From positions 1-64,000 of the IMG/VR virus record IMGVR_UViG_3300044678_002325: DNA of 64,000 bases; one strand, given 5' to 3'. The first letter of the stretch is position 1; each line of letters begins with the position of its first letter. The translations under genes were made by a program, and so were the position numbers. The DNA is from a virus. Shown one piece after another: positions 39,509 through 48,625 of the stretch. The notes below the pieces were generated by a model. The model did no database searches, had not been told where the DNA came from, and saw only the letters and a program-made list of their open reading frames with translations.

Positions 39509-41365
39509 CTTTACTTCTTCAAATTCTACATCTGAACCTGTAAATCCATCAGTATTTTCGGTTTGACCTACATTACTATAAAGTTCTTGTGTAACTTTTT
39601 GCATAGTTGAGTTAACATTATCAAGAGCTTCATTAATTTTATCCATTTCACCAGTATTTTTAGCCTCTTTTAGTACTTCCAAACCTTTTTTAATCTCTTC
39701 CTTGTGTTCATCACTGATTTTTTCATCCAAATCTTTCATTGTTTTCTCAATATTAAAGATTGTACTATCAGCTTCATTGATTTTCTCAACTTTTTCTTTC
39801 GCTAATCTATCACTTTCAGCGTTTTCTTCAGCTTCTCTCTTCATTCTATCAATTTCTTCTTGTGAAAGTCCAGATGATGACTCAATTCTAATGGTTTGTT
39901 TCTTATTTGTACCCTTATCTAGAGCAGAAACATTAATAATACCATTTGAGTCAATGTCAAAGGTTACTTCAATCTGAGGAATACCCCTCATTGATGGTGG
40001 AATACCATCCAAATGGAATTTACCAATAGTTTTGTTGTCTTTTGCCATTGACCTTTCACCTTGTAATACGTGAATTTCTACAGATGGTTGATTATCTACG
40101 GCTGTAGAGAAAATTTGAGACTTTTTAGTTGGAATTGTTGTATTTGCTTCAATTAATTTGGTCATAATACCCCCCATTGTCTCAATTCCTAATGAAAGTG
40201 GGGTCACATCCAATAAAAGTACATCTTTTACGTCTCCAGCTAACACACCACCTTGAATTGCAGCACCTAGAGCAACAACTTCGTCAGGATTTACACCTTT
40301 TGATGGTTCTTTTCCAAAGAATTTCTTAACCGCCTCTTGAATTGCTGGAATTCTTGTGGATCCCCCAACCAAAATGATTTCATCAATGTCATTTACAGAT
40401 AATCCAGCGTTTTTAAGGGCTGATTTACAAGGATTTATTGTTCTTTCAACCAATTTGTCAATAATCTGTTCAAATTTAGCTCTTGTAAGTGTTTTTACAA
40501 GGTGTTTTGGCTGATTATCAATAACCATAAAGTATGGTAGGTTAATTTCAGTATTTAGAGCCGATGAAAGTTCAACTTTTGCCTTTTCTGCGGCTTCTCT
40601 AAGTCTTTGTAATGACATTGAATCATCAACCCAACCTCCATTCTCATTTTTAAACTCAGTTGTTAACCAATCCACAATTGCTTGGTCAAAATCATCACCT
40701 CCAAGGTGAGTATCACCATCAGTTGACAATACTTCGAACACACCACCACCCAATTCAAGGATAGAAACGTCATGAGTACCACCACCACAGTCAAAAACTA
40801 CGATTTTTGAGTCTTTGTTCTTCTTATCTAGACCATAAGCCAATGCTGCGGCCGTTGGTTCATTGATAATACGTCTCACATTCAACCCAGCAATCTCCCC
40901 AGCTTCCTTTGTTGCTTGTCTTTGAGCATCATTGAAGTATGCTGGTACTGTAATCACGGCTTCAGTTACTGATTGACCCAAATAATCCTCAGCAGTTTGT
41001 CTCATTTTCTGTAATACCATAGCAGAAATTTCTTGTGGGGAATATTCCTTACCATCAATTTTCACTTTAGGTGTGTTATTTTTCCCTTTTACGACATTAT
41101 ATGGTACTCTCTTAACCTCAGACTTGATTTCGTCATAATTTGAGCCCATAAATCGTTTAATTGAATAAACTGTCTTGTCTGGATTTGTTACAGATTGTCT
41201 TTTAGCGGGGTCTCCAATCTTTCTTTCCCCTCCATCAATAAATCCAACAATTGATGGGGTAGTTCTTTTACCTTCCGAATTGGTGATAATTACTGGTTCA
41301 CCATTTTCCATAATTGCAACGCACGAATTTGTCGTACCTAAGTCAATTCCTAAAATTTTGCTCAT
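39506..41365 (-). CDS. dnaK: chaperone DnaK (Hsp70)
   Basis: 619 residues, near full length (E. coli 638). ATPase domain signatures [67 protein letters not shown] and [11 protein letters not shown]; linker [13 protein letters not shown]; substrate domain and a C-terminal EFEEVK that resembles the EEVD-like end of bacterial DnaK. It folds or protects proteins with ATP and J-domain partners; no dnaJ or grpE is visible here. A sigma70-type promoter lies upstream. Full-length DnaK is rare in phages and implies host-derived control of virion folding. Confidence 0.97.
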   Translation of the reverse strand: MSKILGIDLGTTNSCVAIMENGEPVIITNSEGKRTTPSIVGFIDGGERKIGDPAKRQSVTNPDKTVYSIKRFMGSNYDEIKSEVKRVPYNVVKGKNNTPKVKIDGKEYSPQEISAMVLQKMRQTAEDYLGQSVTEAVITVPAYFNDAQRQATKEAGEIAGLNVRRIINEPTAAALAYGLDKKNKDSKIVVFDCGGGTHDVSILELGGGVFEVLSTDGDTHLGGDDFDQAIVDWLTTEFKNENGGWVDDSMSLQRLREAAEKAKVELSSALNTEINLPYFMVIDNQPKHLVKTLTRAKFEQIIDKLVERTINPCKSALKNAGLSVNDIDEIILVGGSTRIPAIQEAVKKFFGKEPSKGVNPDEVVALGAAIQGGVLAGDVKDVLLLDVTPLSLGIETMGGIMTKLIEANTTIPTKKSQIFSTAVDNQPSVEIHVLQGERSMAKDNKTIGKFHLDGIPPSMRGIPQIEVTFDIDSNGIINVSALDKGTNKKQTIRIESSSGLSQEEIDRMKREAEENAESDRLAKEKVEKINEADSTIFNIEKTMKDLDEKISDEHKEEIKKGLEVLKEAKNTGEMDKINEALDNVNSTMQKVTQELYSNVGQTENTDGFTGSDVEFEEVK

Positions 41366-41385
41366 AATTTTTCTGTTTTTGTTTA

Positions 41386-41414
41386 ATTATATGTTTTATT
41401 TTTTATGGAGTCAA
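41386..41414 (-). promoter_or_regulatory. sigma70-type promoter of dnaK
   Basis: TTGACT, 17 nt, TATAAT on the minus strand, 21 nt upstream of the start codon. Upstream lies a TGACAAATTGTCA inverted repeat (41466-41478), a possible operator. Confidence 0.7.
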
Positions 41415-41603
41415 TCCAAAATTTATATTTCAATGTATAAAAACTAGACCATAATGAAAACAACTGACAATTTGTCAGTTTTTATGACAAATTAAATTTT
41501 TTTTATCAAATTATTGTTTTTTTGAAAACTTTATAGTATTTATTCCTAAAATAAAAATCAATGGGTACTAATCTAATCAACATAAATCGCGTTTTATCTT
41601 ACT

Positions 41604-41633
41604 AATCCTCCTATTATTAGGGGGATTTTTTTA
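41604..41633. terminator. hairpin terminator
   Basis: AATCCTCC/GGGGGATT stem with T7 upstream of the synthetase-like gene. Confidence 0.6.
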
Positions 41634-41669
41634 TTATATAAATTAACACATAAAAACAAATTTTAAAAA

Positions 41670-42503
41670 ATGAAAAACACAAAAATTTACAATGAATTGG
41701 TTCAAAAGATGAGAACTTTCTTCCAAGCTAAAGGTTTCTTGGAAGTTCCAGTACAATCTAGATTATCAATCTTAGCAGCATGTGAAAATCCACATAGCAT
41801 CACAACATTTGAATATTCTGGAGAAGTTTGGCCTCTACCTCAGACAGGTCAAATGTGGTTGGAATATGAATTATTACAAAATCCTGGATATCCTGGTGTA
41901 TATTGTATCTCAACATCATACAGACAAGAAAAAACACCAATACCTGGAAGACATGACTTAATTTTCCCTATGTTTGAAGTTGAAACTAAAGGTACAAAAG
42001 AAGATATGGTTAAACTTCAAGCTGAAATGTTGGAATATCTTGGTTTTGATACACCAAAAGTTGTTGATTATAACCAACTATGTGAACATTATGGTACAGA
42101 AATCCTTGAAGCGGAACACGAAACAAAAATGTGGGATGAAATCGGTGATTCAATCTCTCTTCAAAACTTCCCATTAAGAACAAACCCATTTTGGAATATG
42201 CAAAAGGGTGAAGGTGATAAGTTTCAAAAGGTTGACGTTATTCTTTTTGGTCAAGAAACTATTGGTTCGGCTGAAAGAAGTTGTGATAAAGAAAGTATGA
42301 AAGAAATGTTCTACACAATTGAAGGTGGAAACTACGCTGGAAAACTTTTTGAATTATTTGGTAAGGAAAGAGTAGAAAAAGATTTGGAAGATTTCTTATC
42401 TTTGGACTTCTTCCCAAGATTTGGTTGGGGTTGTGGTATGACCAGATTGGCAAGAGCGTATGAACTTAATCTTCAAAAAAAACTTAGTCTAGACATCGCT
42501 TAA
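41670..42503 (+). CDS. stand-alone class II aminoacyl-tRNA synthetase-like catalytic domain
   Basis: 277 residues. Motif 2 STSYRQEKTPIPGRHDLIFP with FEVE (about 81-105) and motif 3 GWGCGMTRLARA (about 252-263) are those of the Asp/Asn/Lys subclass IIb catalytic core, and the N-terminal FFQAKGFLEVPVQ matches the motif 1 region. There is no anticodon-binding OB domain. Similar stand-alone cores include asparagine synthetase A-like enzymes and EF-P or tRNA modifying paralogues. It could make asparagine, or charge or modify an RNA or protein; the choice needs structure-based comparison. Confidence 0.75.
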   Translation: MKNTKIYNELVQKMRTFFQAKGFLEVPVQSRLSILAACENPHSITTFEYSGEVWPLPQTGQMWLEYELLQNPGYPGVYCISTSYRQEKTPIPGRHDLIFPMFEVETKGTKEDMVKLQAEMLEYLGFDTPKVVDYNQLCEHYGTEILEAEHETKMWDEIGDSISLQNFPLRTNPFWNMQKGEGDKFQKVDVILFGQETIGSAERSCDKESMKEMFYTIEGGNYAGKLFELFGKERVEKDLEDFLSLDFFPRFGWGCGMTRLARAYELNLQKKLSLDIA

Positions 42504-42505
42504 TT

Positions 42506-42691
42506 ATGACAAAAAAACAAAATCCTGAAACCATTAATACTGGGACTACTAAATACGAGGTTGTTGTTGATGGGGATGATATCATTCAAATATGGAAATA
42601 TGACAAAAGAATCAGTAAAACACCATATGAAATAGAAAATATCTATAAAGGAGAACCAAAGTTTAGTAAATTAAAAAAGGGGTCGAAATAG
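42506..42691 (+). CDS. small hypothetical protein
   Basis: 61 residues, 2 nt after the synthetase-like gene and followed by a terminator, so part of the same transcript. Not recognised. Confidence 0.6.
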   Translation: MTKKQNPETINTGTTKYEVVVDGDDIIQIWKYDKRISKTPYEIENIYKGEPKFSKLKKGSK

Positions 42692-42704
42692 ACCCCTTTT
42701 TTTT
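42673..42704. terminator. bidirectional terminator
   Basis: AAAAGGGGTC/GACCCCTTTT stem between converging genes, T8 on the plus strand. Confidence 0.8.
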
Positions 42705-43200
42705 ATTCTTGTTCACCTTCTTTATATTTTTCGTCATTAAATTCTTTTAAATTATTCTTTATATTCTTACCAAAATTAACTAAATCTAAAACGTGACGTA
42801 TAAGTCCTTTCCCAAACATTACTTTCCAATTCTCATCAATTGATTTCATTTCAGCATAAATTAGACCCAAACTTATTATCTTGGTTGATAGATGTTGTAT
42901 AGGTATTACATATTTAACAAATTCATCTAGTAAAAAAACATCCAACATAAAAAACAACAATATCAGTGAGGTATACCCAATTAATTTTGGAACAAACCCT
43001 CTCACAAAAGCTCTTGAAGTCCATCTAATTTTAACCCCCTCTCTACGTTGTTTAATTATCCTACAATAAGCTGTAATGATATCAAGTAATACAAATCCCA
43101 AGACAACCAATAATATTCCAGCAGAAGGGGCAAAAAACGTCAAAATCGATAACCAAAATCCAAATAACCCCTCTTTGACAGTTTCAAATAAATGCTTCAT
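42703..43200 (-). CDS. holin (phage_holin_4-type)
   Basis: 165 residues. Three to four membrane helices; the stretch LLDIITAYCRIIKQRREGVK with RAFVRGFVPKLIGYTSLILL and MKSIDENW is the profile of the toxin-secretion/phage-lysis holin family common in Bacteroidetes. It forms holes in the inner membrane to release endolysin. It is divergent from the endolysin gene 100 nt away, a lysis cassette. Confidence 0.8.
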   Translation of the reverse strand: MKHLFETVKEGLFGFWLSILTFFAPSAGILLVVLGFVLLDIITAYCRIIKQRREGVKIRWTSRAFVRGFVPKLIGYTSLILLFFMLDVFLLDEFVKYVIPIQHLSTKIISLGLIYAEMKSIDENWKVMFGKGLIRHVLDLVNFGKNIKNNLKEFNDEKYKEGEQE

Positions 43201-43278
43201 ATATATTTTTTCTTTTAAAAGTAAATAGTTTTTATTAAATTTAATAATTATAAATATCTAAATTCGAATAAAAGTTGG

Positions 43279-43286
43279 TATTTATA
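43279..43286 (+). promoter_or_regulatory. late-promoter-like TATTTATA element
   Basis: GGTATTTATATAAAAAA, 17 nt upstream of the endolysin start. Confidence 0.55.
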
Positions 43287-43303
43287 TAAAAAACTATTAT
43301 ACT

Positions 43304-44104
43304 ATGTTAAAAATCGGATCAAAAGGAAACTTGGTAAAACTCCTCCAAGAAAAACTAGGAGTTACAGCTGATGGTGACTTTGGACCTAAAACCGAATCAG
43401 CACTAAAAGAATGGCAATCTAAGAATGGACTAACCGCTGATGGTGTTGCAGGTCCTATTACTTTGGGTAAAATGGGAATTGAAATTCCTGTAGTCAAAAA
43501 AGAACCATTAAAATTGGATAAACTTAAAGGTCACGTACCTCAAAATGTGATTGATGAAATTGGTTTAATCGCTGAAAAATTTAACCTCATCACAAATCTT
43601 CGTTTAGCGCATTTCTTAGCTCAATGTTCTCACGAATCGGGTAATTTTAAAATCCTTACAGAGAATTTAAATTATTCAAAAGATGGGTTAATGAGAATCT
43701 TTGGTGGTTATTTTGCTGGTAACTTGGCTGAATCTTATGCCCACCAACCTGAGAAAATTGCTTCTCGTGTTTATGGAAGTAGAATGGGTAATGGTGATGA
43801 AGCCTCAAAAGAGGGGTGGAAATATCGTGGTCGCGGTGCAATCCAATTGACTGGTAAACAAAATTATGAAATCTTCTCAAAATTCATTGGTGAGGATTGT
43901 GTCGCAAACCCTGATTTAGTTGCTACTAAATATCCATTAAGTTCTGCGGCATTCTTTTTCAATAATGTAGGGCTTTGGTCTATGTGTGATGAAGGTTCAA
44001 CAGATGATGTTGTAACAAAAGTAACAAGAAGAGTAAATGGAGGTACAAATGGTTTAGCTCATCGTTTACAAGAATTCAAAAAATTTATTAGTTTATTATC
44101 TTAA
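43304..44104 (+). CDS. endolysin: peptidoglycan-binding plus GH19 lysozyme
   Basis: 266 residues. N-terminal PG_binding_1 domain (about 1-58) with two repeats of the DGxFGPxT / DGVAGPIT motif, then a GH19 chitinase-like muramidase domain (about 85-266) with catalytic Glu in AQCSHESGNF (about 111) and GRGAIQLTGKQNYE. No signal peptide, so it relies on the holin. Single late element upstream, terminator downstream. Confidence 0.9.
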   Translation: MLKIGSKGNLVKLLQEKLGVTADGDFGPKTESALKEWQSKNGLTADGVAGPITLGKMGIEIPVVKKEPLKLDKLKGHVPQNVIDEIGLIAEKFNLITNLRLAHFLAQCSHESGNFKILTENLNYSKDGLMRIFGGYFAGNLAESYAHQPEKIASRVYGSRMGNGDEASKEGWKYRGRGAIQLTGKQNYEIFSKFIGEDCVANPDLVATKYPLSSAAFFFNNVGLWSMCDEGSTDDVVTKVTRRVNGGTNGLAHRLQEFKKFISLLS

Positions 44105-44110
44105 AAAAAA

Positions 44111-44138
44111 TAACCCCCAATAAAATGGGGGTTTTTTT
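44111..44138. terminator. bidirectional terminator
   Basis: AACCCCCA/TGGGGGTT stem, T7, after the endolysin gene. Confidence 0.75.
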
Positions 44139-44139
44139 A

Positions 44140-44820
44140 TTATCTTCTATATTTTCTATATTTTCTATATCTTCTTGATTCCATAATTTCATCCTTATCT
44201 AAACCAAACTCAACATCACTAAAATCAGAACTCAAATCATCATATTTACCTTTTTCTAATTTATCAAAAACACTTCCTTTATTATTTTCTTTACATTTTT
44301 CTAAAATTTTATCCATATCTTCATCATCAACCTCATATTCAGTATAACCCATCATTCCTTTAGTATATATTGTAGCCAAACTAAAATCATATTCACGTTT
44401 AATTCCTTCAGGAAAAACTTCAGTTAAATCAACAAAAAATTCTATAGAAGTATGACCCCTATTGGGGTCTTCACTCGTTGGTCTTATTTTACCAGATAAT
44501 CCATATTCGAAATCCTTACCTAGAACTCTACCATTATAAATTACTGCTATGATATGACCTTTGAATACCCATTCCATTTCATCCATATCAAAACTATCCC
44601 TTTCAGAGGCACTCCACCCTTGTCTCCAATTTAAGTTGTTTACATTGTTGATTTTAACAATATTGGTTCTATCTTGATGAGGGTTTTTATTTTTTTCTTT
44701 TAAAAAAATTATATTTTCATCATTTTTAAGGTTCTGTAATTCTGAACTTTCATTTTCTCTGATTACTCTTTTGACCAATTTCATTAAATCACTCTCGGTT
44801 AATCTTACTATTCTTTTCAT
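44140..44820 (-). CDS. leader-peptide (family A) virion-cargo candidate
   Basis: 226 residues. Leader MKRIVRLTESDLMKLVKRVI then R-E (I-R-E22). Mature part is mixed, acidic near the end (VDDEDMDKIL), with a basic tail of RKYRKYRR repeats that could bind nucleic acid or pack with DNA. No known domain. Confidence 0.7.
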   Translation of the reverse strand: MKRIVRLTESDLMKLVKRVIRENESSELQNLKNDENIIFLKEKNKNPHQDRTNIVKINNVNNLNWRQGWSASERDSFDMDEMEWVFKGHIIAVIYNGRVLGKDFEYGLSGKIRPTSEDPNRGHTSIEFFVDLTEVFPEGIKREYDFSLATIYTKGMMGYTEYEVDDEDMDKILEKCKENNKGSVFDKLEKGKYDDLSSDFSDVEFGLDKDEIMESRRYRKYRKYRR

Positions 44821-44863
44821 TGTTTTTTTTTAATCTTTATTTATAAGATAAATATTAATTAAA

Positions 44864-44898
44864 ACAAAAAAAACCCATTTAAAATGGGGGTTTTTTTA
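44864..44898. terminator. hairpin terminator
   Basis: ACCCATTT/AAAATGGG stem between genes, followed by T7 on the plus strand and preceded by an A run that gives a T run on the minus strand. Confidence 0.6.
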
Positions 44899-45615
44899 TA
44901 TGAATTCCAATTCATTTGTTTTAGGATTCCATTCCACAATTAATGGTTTGTTTTTATACTCATATCTTTCATTCAATACACTTGCATTTATATAATGAGT
45001 ATCACCATCAAATACGTAGCCATATCCTGAGTGAATGTGACCACAAACGTGAATCTTTGGTTTAATTTCTTTGATTCTATCAGCCAATAATTCACAACCT
45101 AGATGTTCAGTTCTACCAATAACTTGGTCAACATAACCATAAGCTGGTCCATGAGTGATAAGGATGTCAGTATCAGTTGGAATATTATCCCATCTACGTT
45201 TTAGTTCCTCACCTTTTCTTGGTAGATTAAATGCCCAATCAAAGAATTCTGGTTGCCAAGGACTACCATATATCTTCACAGGTTTTTCATCCCCAATTTG
45301 GACTTCTACTGAACTATCTCTTAGGTATTCAAAGTTCTTATAGCTGTTTAATATTTCTTCGGTACGTCTAGGTATTAGAACACTCCCATGAACAAAGAAT
45401 GGTTCTCTATCTATAAACCCCCAATCGTGATTACCAGCAATGAATACTTTGAAATCGTAATCCAATCCATCAAACCATTGACAGAAATCTTGTATCTCGT
45501 AATTATAACCCATTGAAGACATATCCCCAGCATGAATTAAAAGATTACCTCCAGGTAAATCCTTCTCGATTAATTTATGTTTGCTATGTGTATCTGATAC
45601 AAATGTAATTTTCAT
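44896..45615 (-). CDS. calcineurin-like metallophosphoesterase
   Basis: 239 residues with all metal-binding motifs: FVSDTHSKH (Asp, His), LIHAGDMSS, AGNHDWG, ITHGPAYGYVD and VCGHIHSGYG. Resembles the MPPED1/2 branch of metallophosphoesterases. Cytosolic by absence of signal. Possible substrates are cyclic nucleotides or RNA 2',3'-cyclic phosphates; not decidable by eye. Confidence 0.9.
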   Translation of the reverse strand: MKITFVSDTHSKHKLIEKDLPGGNLLIHAGDMSSMGYNYEIQDFCQWFDGLDYDFKVFIAGNHDWGFIDREPFFVHGSVLIPRRTEEILNSYKNFEYLRDSSVEVQIGDEKPVKIYGSPWQPEFFDWAFNLPRKGEELKRRWDNIPTDTDILITHGPAYGYVDQVIGRTEHLGCELLADRIKEIKPKIHVCGHIHSGYGYVFDGDTHYINASVLNERYEYKNKPLIVEWNPKTNELEFI

Positions 45616-45644
45616 TTTATTATGTTTTTTTTACAAAAATAAAC

Positions 45645-45652
45645 TATTTATA
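45645..45652 (+). promoter_or_regulatory. late-promoter-like TATTTATA element
   Basis: ACTATTTATATGATATAATA, 30 nt upstream of the 45683 start; a TATAAT also lies here. Confidence 0.5.
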
Positions 45653-45682
45653 TGATATAATAAAATAAATTAATAAAAAATT

Positions 45683-46309
45683 ATGAAAAAAATTATAAGA
45701 TTAACAGAGTCTGATTTAATCAGATTAGTAAAAAGAGTTATAAAGGAAAACCAAACACCCTCAGTAATGGGACAAATATTTGCTGAGATGAGAGCTGATA
45801 CTGGATGTTCAGACATTATTGTTAGGTTAAGAAATGTTATTAGTATGTTAATTAGTGGTACTGATTACGCAACTTATTCTAAAACAGGAACATGGGGTGA
45901 ATATTTAAATTCATTAAACAAACTTAATGTTACACTTGAGCAAGAAATGGCAAGAGTGACTAAGACAACTAATCCAATGTTTACAAAAATACAAACTTTG
46001 TGTGTTGCACAAGGAATAATTCCTAAAGATAAATGTGTTGTAAAACTTCAAAAATTAATTCTATCTAAAGCCAAAGGACAAAATGAACTAGAAACTGAAA
46101 GTGGTAAAATAGAATGGGCTGATGGTATTGTTGGACTTGCAACTTTACAATCATTAGTTCTTGGTATGATTGATTTCTTCCAATCCATTTTAGCGAAAAA
46201 TCCTGAATTAACAGATTCACCATTGGTAACTCAAACCGCCAAAAATCAAGTGACATATAAAGGAATTAAGGGTGTTGAACAAAAAGTAGGAACTATGCAA
46301 CGTCCGTAA
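45683..46309 (+). CDS. leader-peptide (family A) virion-cargo candidate
   Basis: 208 residues. Leader MKKIIRLTESDLIRLVKRVI then K-E (I-K-E22). The mature part is a helical protein with conserved-looking blocks CSDIIVRLRNVISMLISG and GIVGLATLQSLVLGMIDFF and three Cys residues. No known domain. Confidence 0.7.
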   Translation: MKKIIRLTESDLIRLVKRVIKENQTPSVMGQIFAEMRADTGCSDIIVRLRNVISMLISGTDYATYSKTGTWGEYLNSLNKLNVTLEQEMARVTKTTNPMFTKIQTLCVAQGIIPKDKCVVKLQKLILSKAKGQNELETESGKIEWADGIVGLATLQSLVLGMIDFFQSILAKNPELTDSPLVTQTAKNQVTYKGIKGVEQKVGTMQRP

Positions 46310-46328
46310 ATAACATCATTAAAATATC

Positions 46329-46379
46329 AGAGACTACAAATAAGATATAAAGAAAATAAAGTAATTATTTGTAGTCTCT
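46329..46379. terminator. long hairpin encoding the end of a CDS
   Basis: Perfect 14-bp stem AGAGACTACAAATA/TATTTGTAGTCTCT with a 23-nt loop. The last 14 codons of the 46334-46867 gene lie in it. Confidence 0.7.
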
Positions 46380-46867
46380 TTAATTTTAGTTTCAGTAAAG
46401 TCATTAGGATTATATATAGTTGTGATGTTTTCATTCTCAAACTCAAATATGTCACAATAAACTCTAGTATAGGGTAAAAAATCCAAATTATAATTATTTT
46501 TGATATACTCATCAAATTTTGAATACGCCAAATTTTTATCAAATTCCCCTTCAATAGGAAAATGGTAATAAAGTAATGTTCCCATATTTAAAAAACTTCC
46601 CGTAAAACAAATCATATAATCATTTAAATCATCTGAAAGATTTAAATTATATGTACTACAATTAGTTGGTAACTCTAATTGTTTTTTTTCTATAACATAC
46701 TTTTTGAGAGTATCAATTAATGTTTTAACATTTGTTGTGTCAAAATTAATCTTAATATTTAAAGAATTTTGATTTATTAAATATTCACAAAATTCCATAT
46801 TAACATTCTTTTGTGATAATATTGGTAATGAAACAAAAAAAAGAAGATTTAAAATTAAAGTTCTCAT
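46334..46867 (-). CDS. exported protein of unknown function
   Basis: 177 residues from ATG 46867. Signal peptide MRTLILNLLFFVSLPILSQ, then a soluble domain with Cys residues at about 27 and 69. Its 3' end doubles as a terminator stem. Not recognised. Confidence 0.6.
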   Translation of the reverse strand: MRTLILNLLFFVSLPILSQKNVNMEFCEYLINQNSLNIKINFDTTNVKTLIDTLKKYVIEKKQLELPTNCSTYNLNLSDDLNDYMICFTGSFLNMGTLLYYHFPIEGEFDKNLAYSKFDEYIKNNYNLDFLPYTRVYCDIFEFENENITTIYNPNDFTETKIKETTNNYFIFFISYL

Positions 46868-46908
46868 AATTAATAATTTTGTTAATATTAAAAAATGTAA
46901 TTGTTTTT

Positions 46909-47466
46909 TTAATCCCACCAGCCTCTCATACCAGAGCCATCAAAAATATCATCCCAGTTTCCACCTTTAAAATAAACAGAAGAATCTTGCCCTTTCATAA
47001 TATCCCATAATTCAATCCATTCTATTTCTTCAAGCTCTCTAATTCTTGAAAAATATTTGCGTTTGAACTCTTTTTCTTCTTCAGAATCTTTGTCCACCAT
47101 TTCCAAGAAACCTGGTTTATCTTCAAGAGGTATAAAATCATAATTAAACCCACTCAAACCTCTACCCATTTCCGCTTCTACAATATCGAAATATCTATCT
47201 TCTCTAATGTTTTTAATTATCTCAGTAGCACGTCTCATTTTAGCAACTTTCTTCATTCTGCTGTGTTCAATTTCGATACCTTTATTTTCAACACCATTAG
47301 CGATGTCATTTACACCTATTTCAATGAAATCTAATGTACCACTATAATCCCACCAATGGTGATTCCACAGAGCTTTTCTGAATTTGTATATATTCCTAAA
47401 GAAATTAGGTAAATCTCGCATTAGAAACCGTTTGGTTCTACCAAACCAAGTATATGAGTAAGGCAT
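46909..47466 (-). CDS. conserved phage protein (WNHHWWDYSG family)
   Basis: 185 residues. NFFRNIYKFRKALWNHHWWD then YSGTLDFIEIGVNDIANGVE is a signature I recognise from other large phages, then a charged helical part. No catalytic motif assigned. Co-transcribed with the 83-residue gene upstream. Confidence 0.65.
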   Translation of the reverse strand: MPYSYTWFGRTKRFLMRDLPNFFRNIYKFRKALWNHHWWDYSGTLDFIEIGVNDIANGVENKGIEIEHSRMKKVAKMRRATEIIKNIREDRYFDIVEAEMGRGLSGFNYDFIPLEDKPGFLEMVDKDSEEEKEFKRKYFSRIRELEEIEWIELWDIMKGQDSSVYFKGGNWDDIFDGSGMRGWWD

Positions 47467-47482
47467 TTTGAATATTTTTTAT

Positions 47483-47734
47483 TTAGAACAAAAAAATTTG
47501 AGAGAATTTTGAAAAAAACGATTTGTTTTTTCTCAATTTATATGATTTTGATTTAGTTTCTTTATCAAAGTTACTAGTTAAAGTAGTTTTACTAACTTCA
47601 CTTATATCTTTACCCCATTTTTTAAGATAAAGTTCAAAAAGTTTTTGAGTTGTTTCAACTTGACTTGGGTTTTCACAAGAATCCAAAACTGTCATAATCC
47701 AAGAGTACTGGTTGTAAGGTCCTTTTCTGTTCAT
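47483..47734 (-). CDS. small phage protein
   Basis: 83 residues from ATG 47734. GPYNQYSWIMTVLDSCENPS then QVETTQKLFELYLKKW is probably a conserved helical unit; basic tail. Unknown function. Confidence 0.55.
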   Translation of the reverse strand: MNRKGPYNQYSWIMTVLDSCENPSQVETTQKLFELYLKKWGKDISEVSKTTLTSNFDKETKSKSYKLRKNKSFFSKFSQIFLF

Positions 47735-47804
47735 AATGACTATAAGTTTAATGAGTGAGTTAATAATCATCACAAAAGTAAGAAAAGAAATTCAAAGTAA
47801 AAAA

Positions 47805-48269
47805 TTATTTGATATAAAAATCCAAAAATCTTTTCACAACTAGATTAAGAGGGTGTTTAATATCATTTCTATGAATTTCCATTTGATTTGACATTTCATT
47901 TTCATAAAATTCTCGGTCAAAATCAGTTTCAGCTGTTTGTATCAGATTAGTTAATTTTTTAAATCCACCAATTTGAAGTATCTTATATATTTTTGGGTCA
48001 TATTTTAGAAAATTAACAATATTTTCCTTTAATTCTTTTTTATTATTAAGATATCTAAAATATTCTTCAACCTCAACACCAAACATATCAGTATATTTGA
48101 CAACAAAATCAATTTTACCACCTCTACCATCAGTTAAATTGTGATATATAAGGTCATTACTGACATTAAAAATTGTTTTAAGGTATTCAAACAATTCTTG
48201 GTTAACATCACCATAATGTTTGTTAAGTATTCTTCTTTTTTCGTTCTCCGAAATTATTATTTTTTTCAT
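47805..48269 (-). CDS. leader-peptide (family B variant) virion-cargo candidate
   Basis: 154 residues. Leader MKKIIISENEKRRILNKHYG, first L-F-E at about 26-28. Mature part has a KIDFVVKYTDMFG strand region and helices, no known domain. A TATAAATA motif lies about 25 nt upstream. Confidence 0.6.
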   Translation of the reverse strand: MKKIIISENEKRRILNKHYGDVNQELFEYLKTIFNVSNDLIYHNLTDGRGGKIDFVVKYTDMFGVEVEEYFRYLNNKKELKENIVNFLKYDPKIYKILQIGGFKKLTNLIQTAETDFDREFYENEMSNQMEIHRNDIKHPLNLVVKRFLDFYIK

Positions 48270-48311
48270 AATAAAATTGATTATCTATTTAAATATAAAT
48301 ATTATTGGTTA

Positions 48312-48590
48312 ATGAAAAGACGTTTAACACTATTAATGAATAAAGTTTTGATTGAATATCTTGAAGACCTATATGGTAAAGGAAGTAGTGTTGACATTAG
48401 TTCAATAATTGTAGGTTCAAGACACAATGAAACGATAATAAATTATAAGTTATTATACACCAATCAAGAATATTTGTTAGAAACAATGAATGTTGGATCC
48501 GATTTTTTGTTGGAGAGGAGTTGGGAGTTATTGGATTTACCAAAAACAAAATTAATTTTGGCATGTTCAATGCGAATGGTTGATTTATAA
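48312..48590 (+). CDS. small hypothetical protein
   Basis: 92 residues from ATG 48312 (another ATG 21 nt downstream). Mixed helix and strand, ends CSMRMVDL. Precedes the FKBP gene by 35 nt on the same strand. Unknown function. Confidence 0.55.
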   Translation: MKRRLTLLMNKVLIEYLEDLYGKGSSVDISSIIVGSRHNETIINYKLLYTNQEYLLETMNVGSDFLLERSWELLDLPKTKLILACSMRMVDL

Positions 48591-48625
48591 AAAAAATAAA
48601 ATTATCATTAAATAAAAATTACAAA

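Noticed and set aside
41466-41478. TGACAAATTGTCA as proof of phage repressor control of dnaK
   Set aside because: A 13-nt palindrome in AT-rich DNA is suggestive only; kept as a possible operator in the promoter entry, not as a separate claim.
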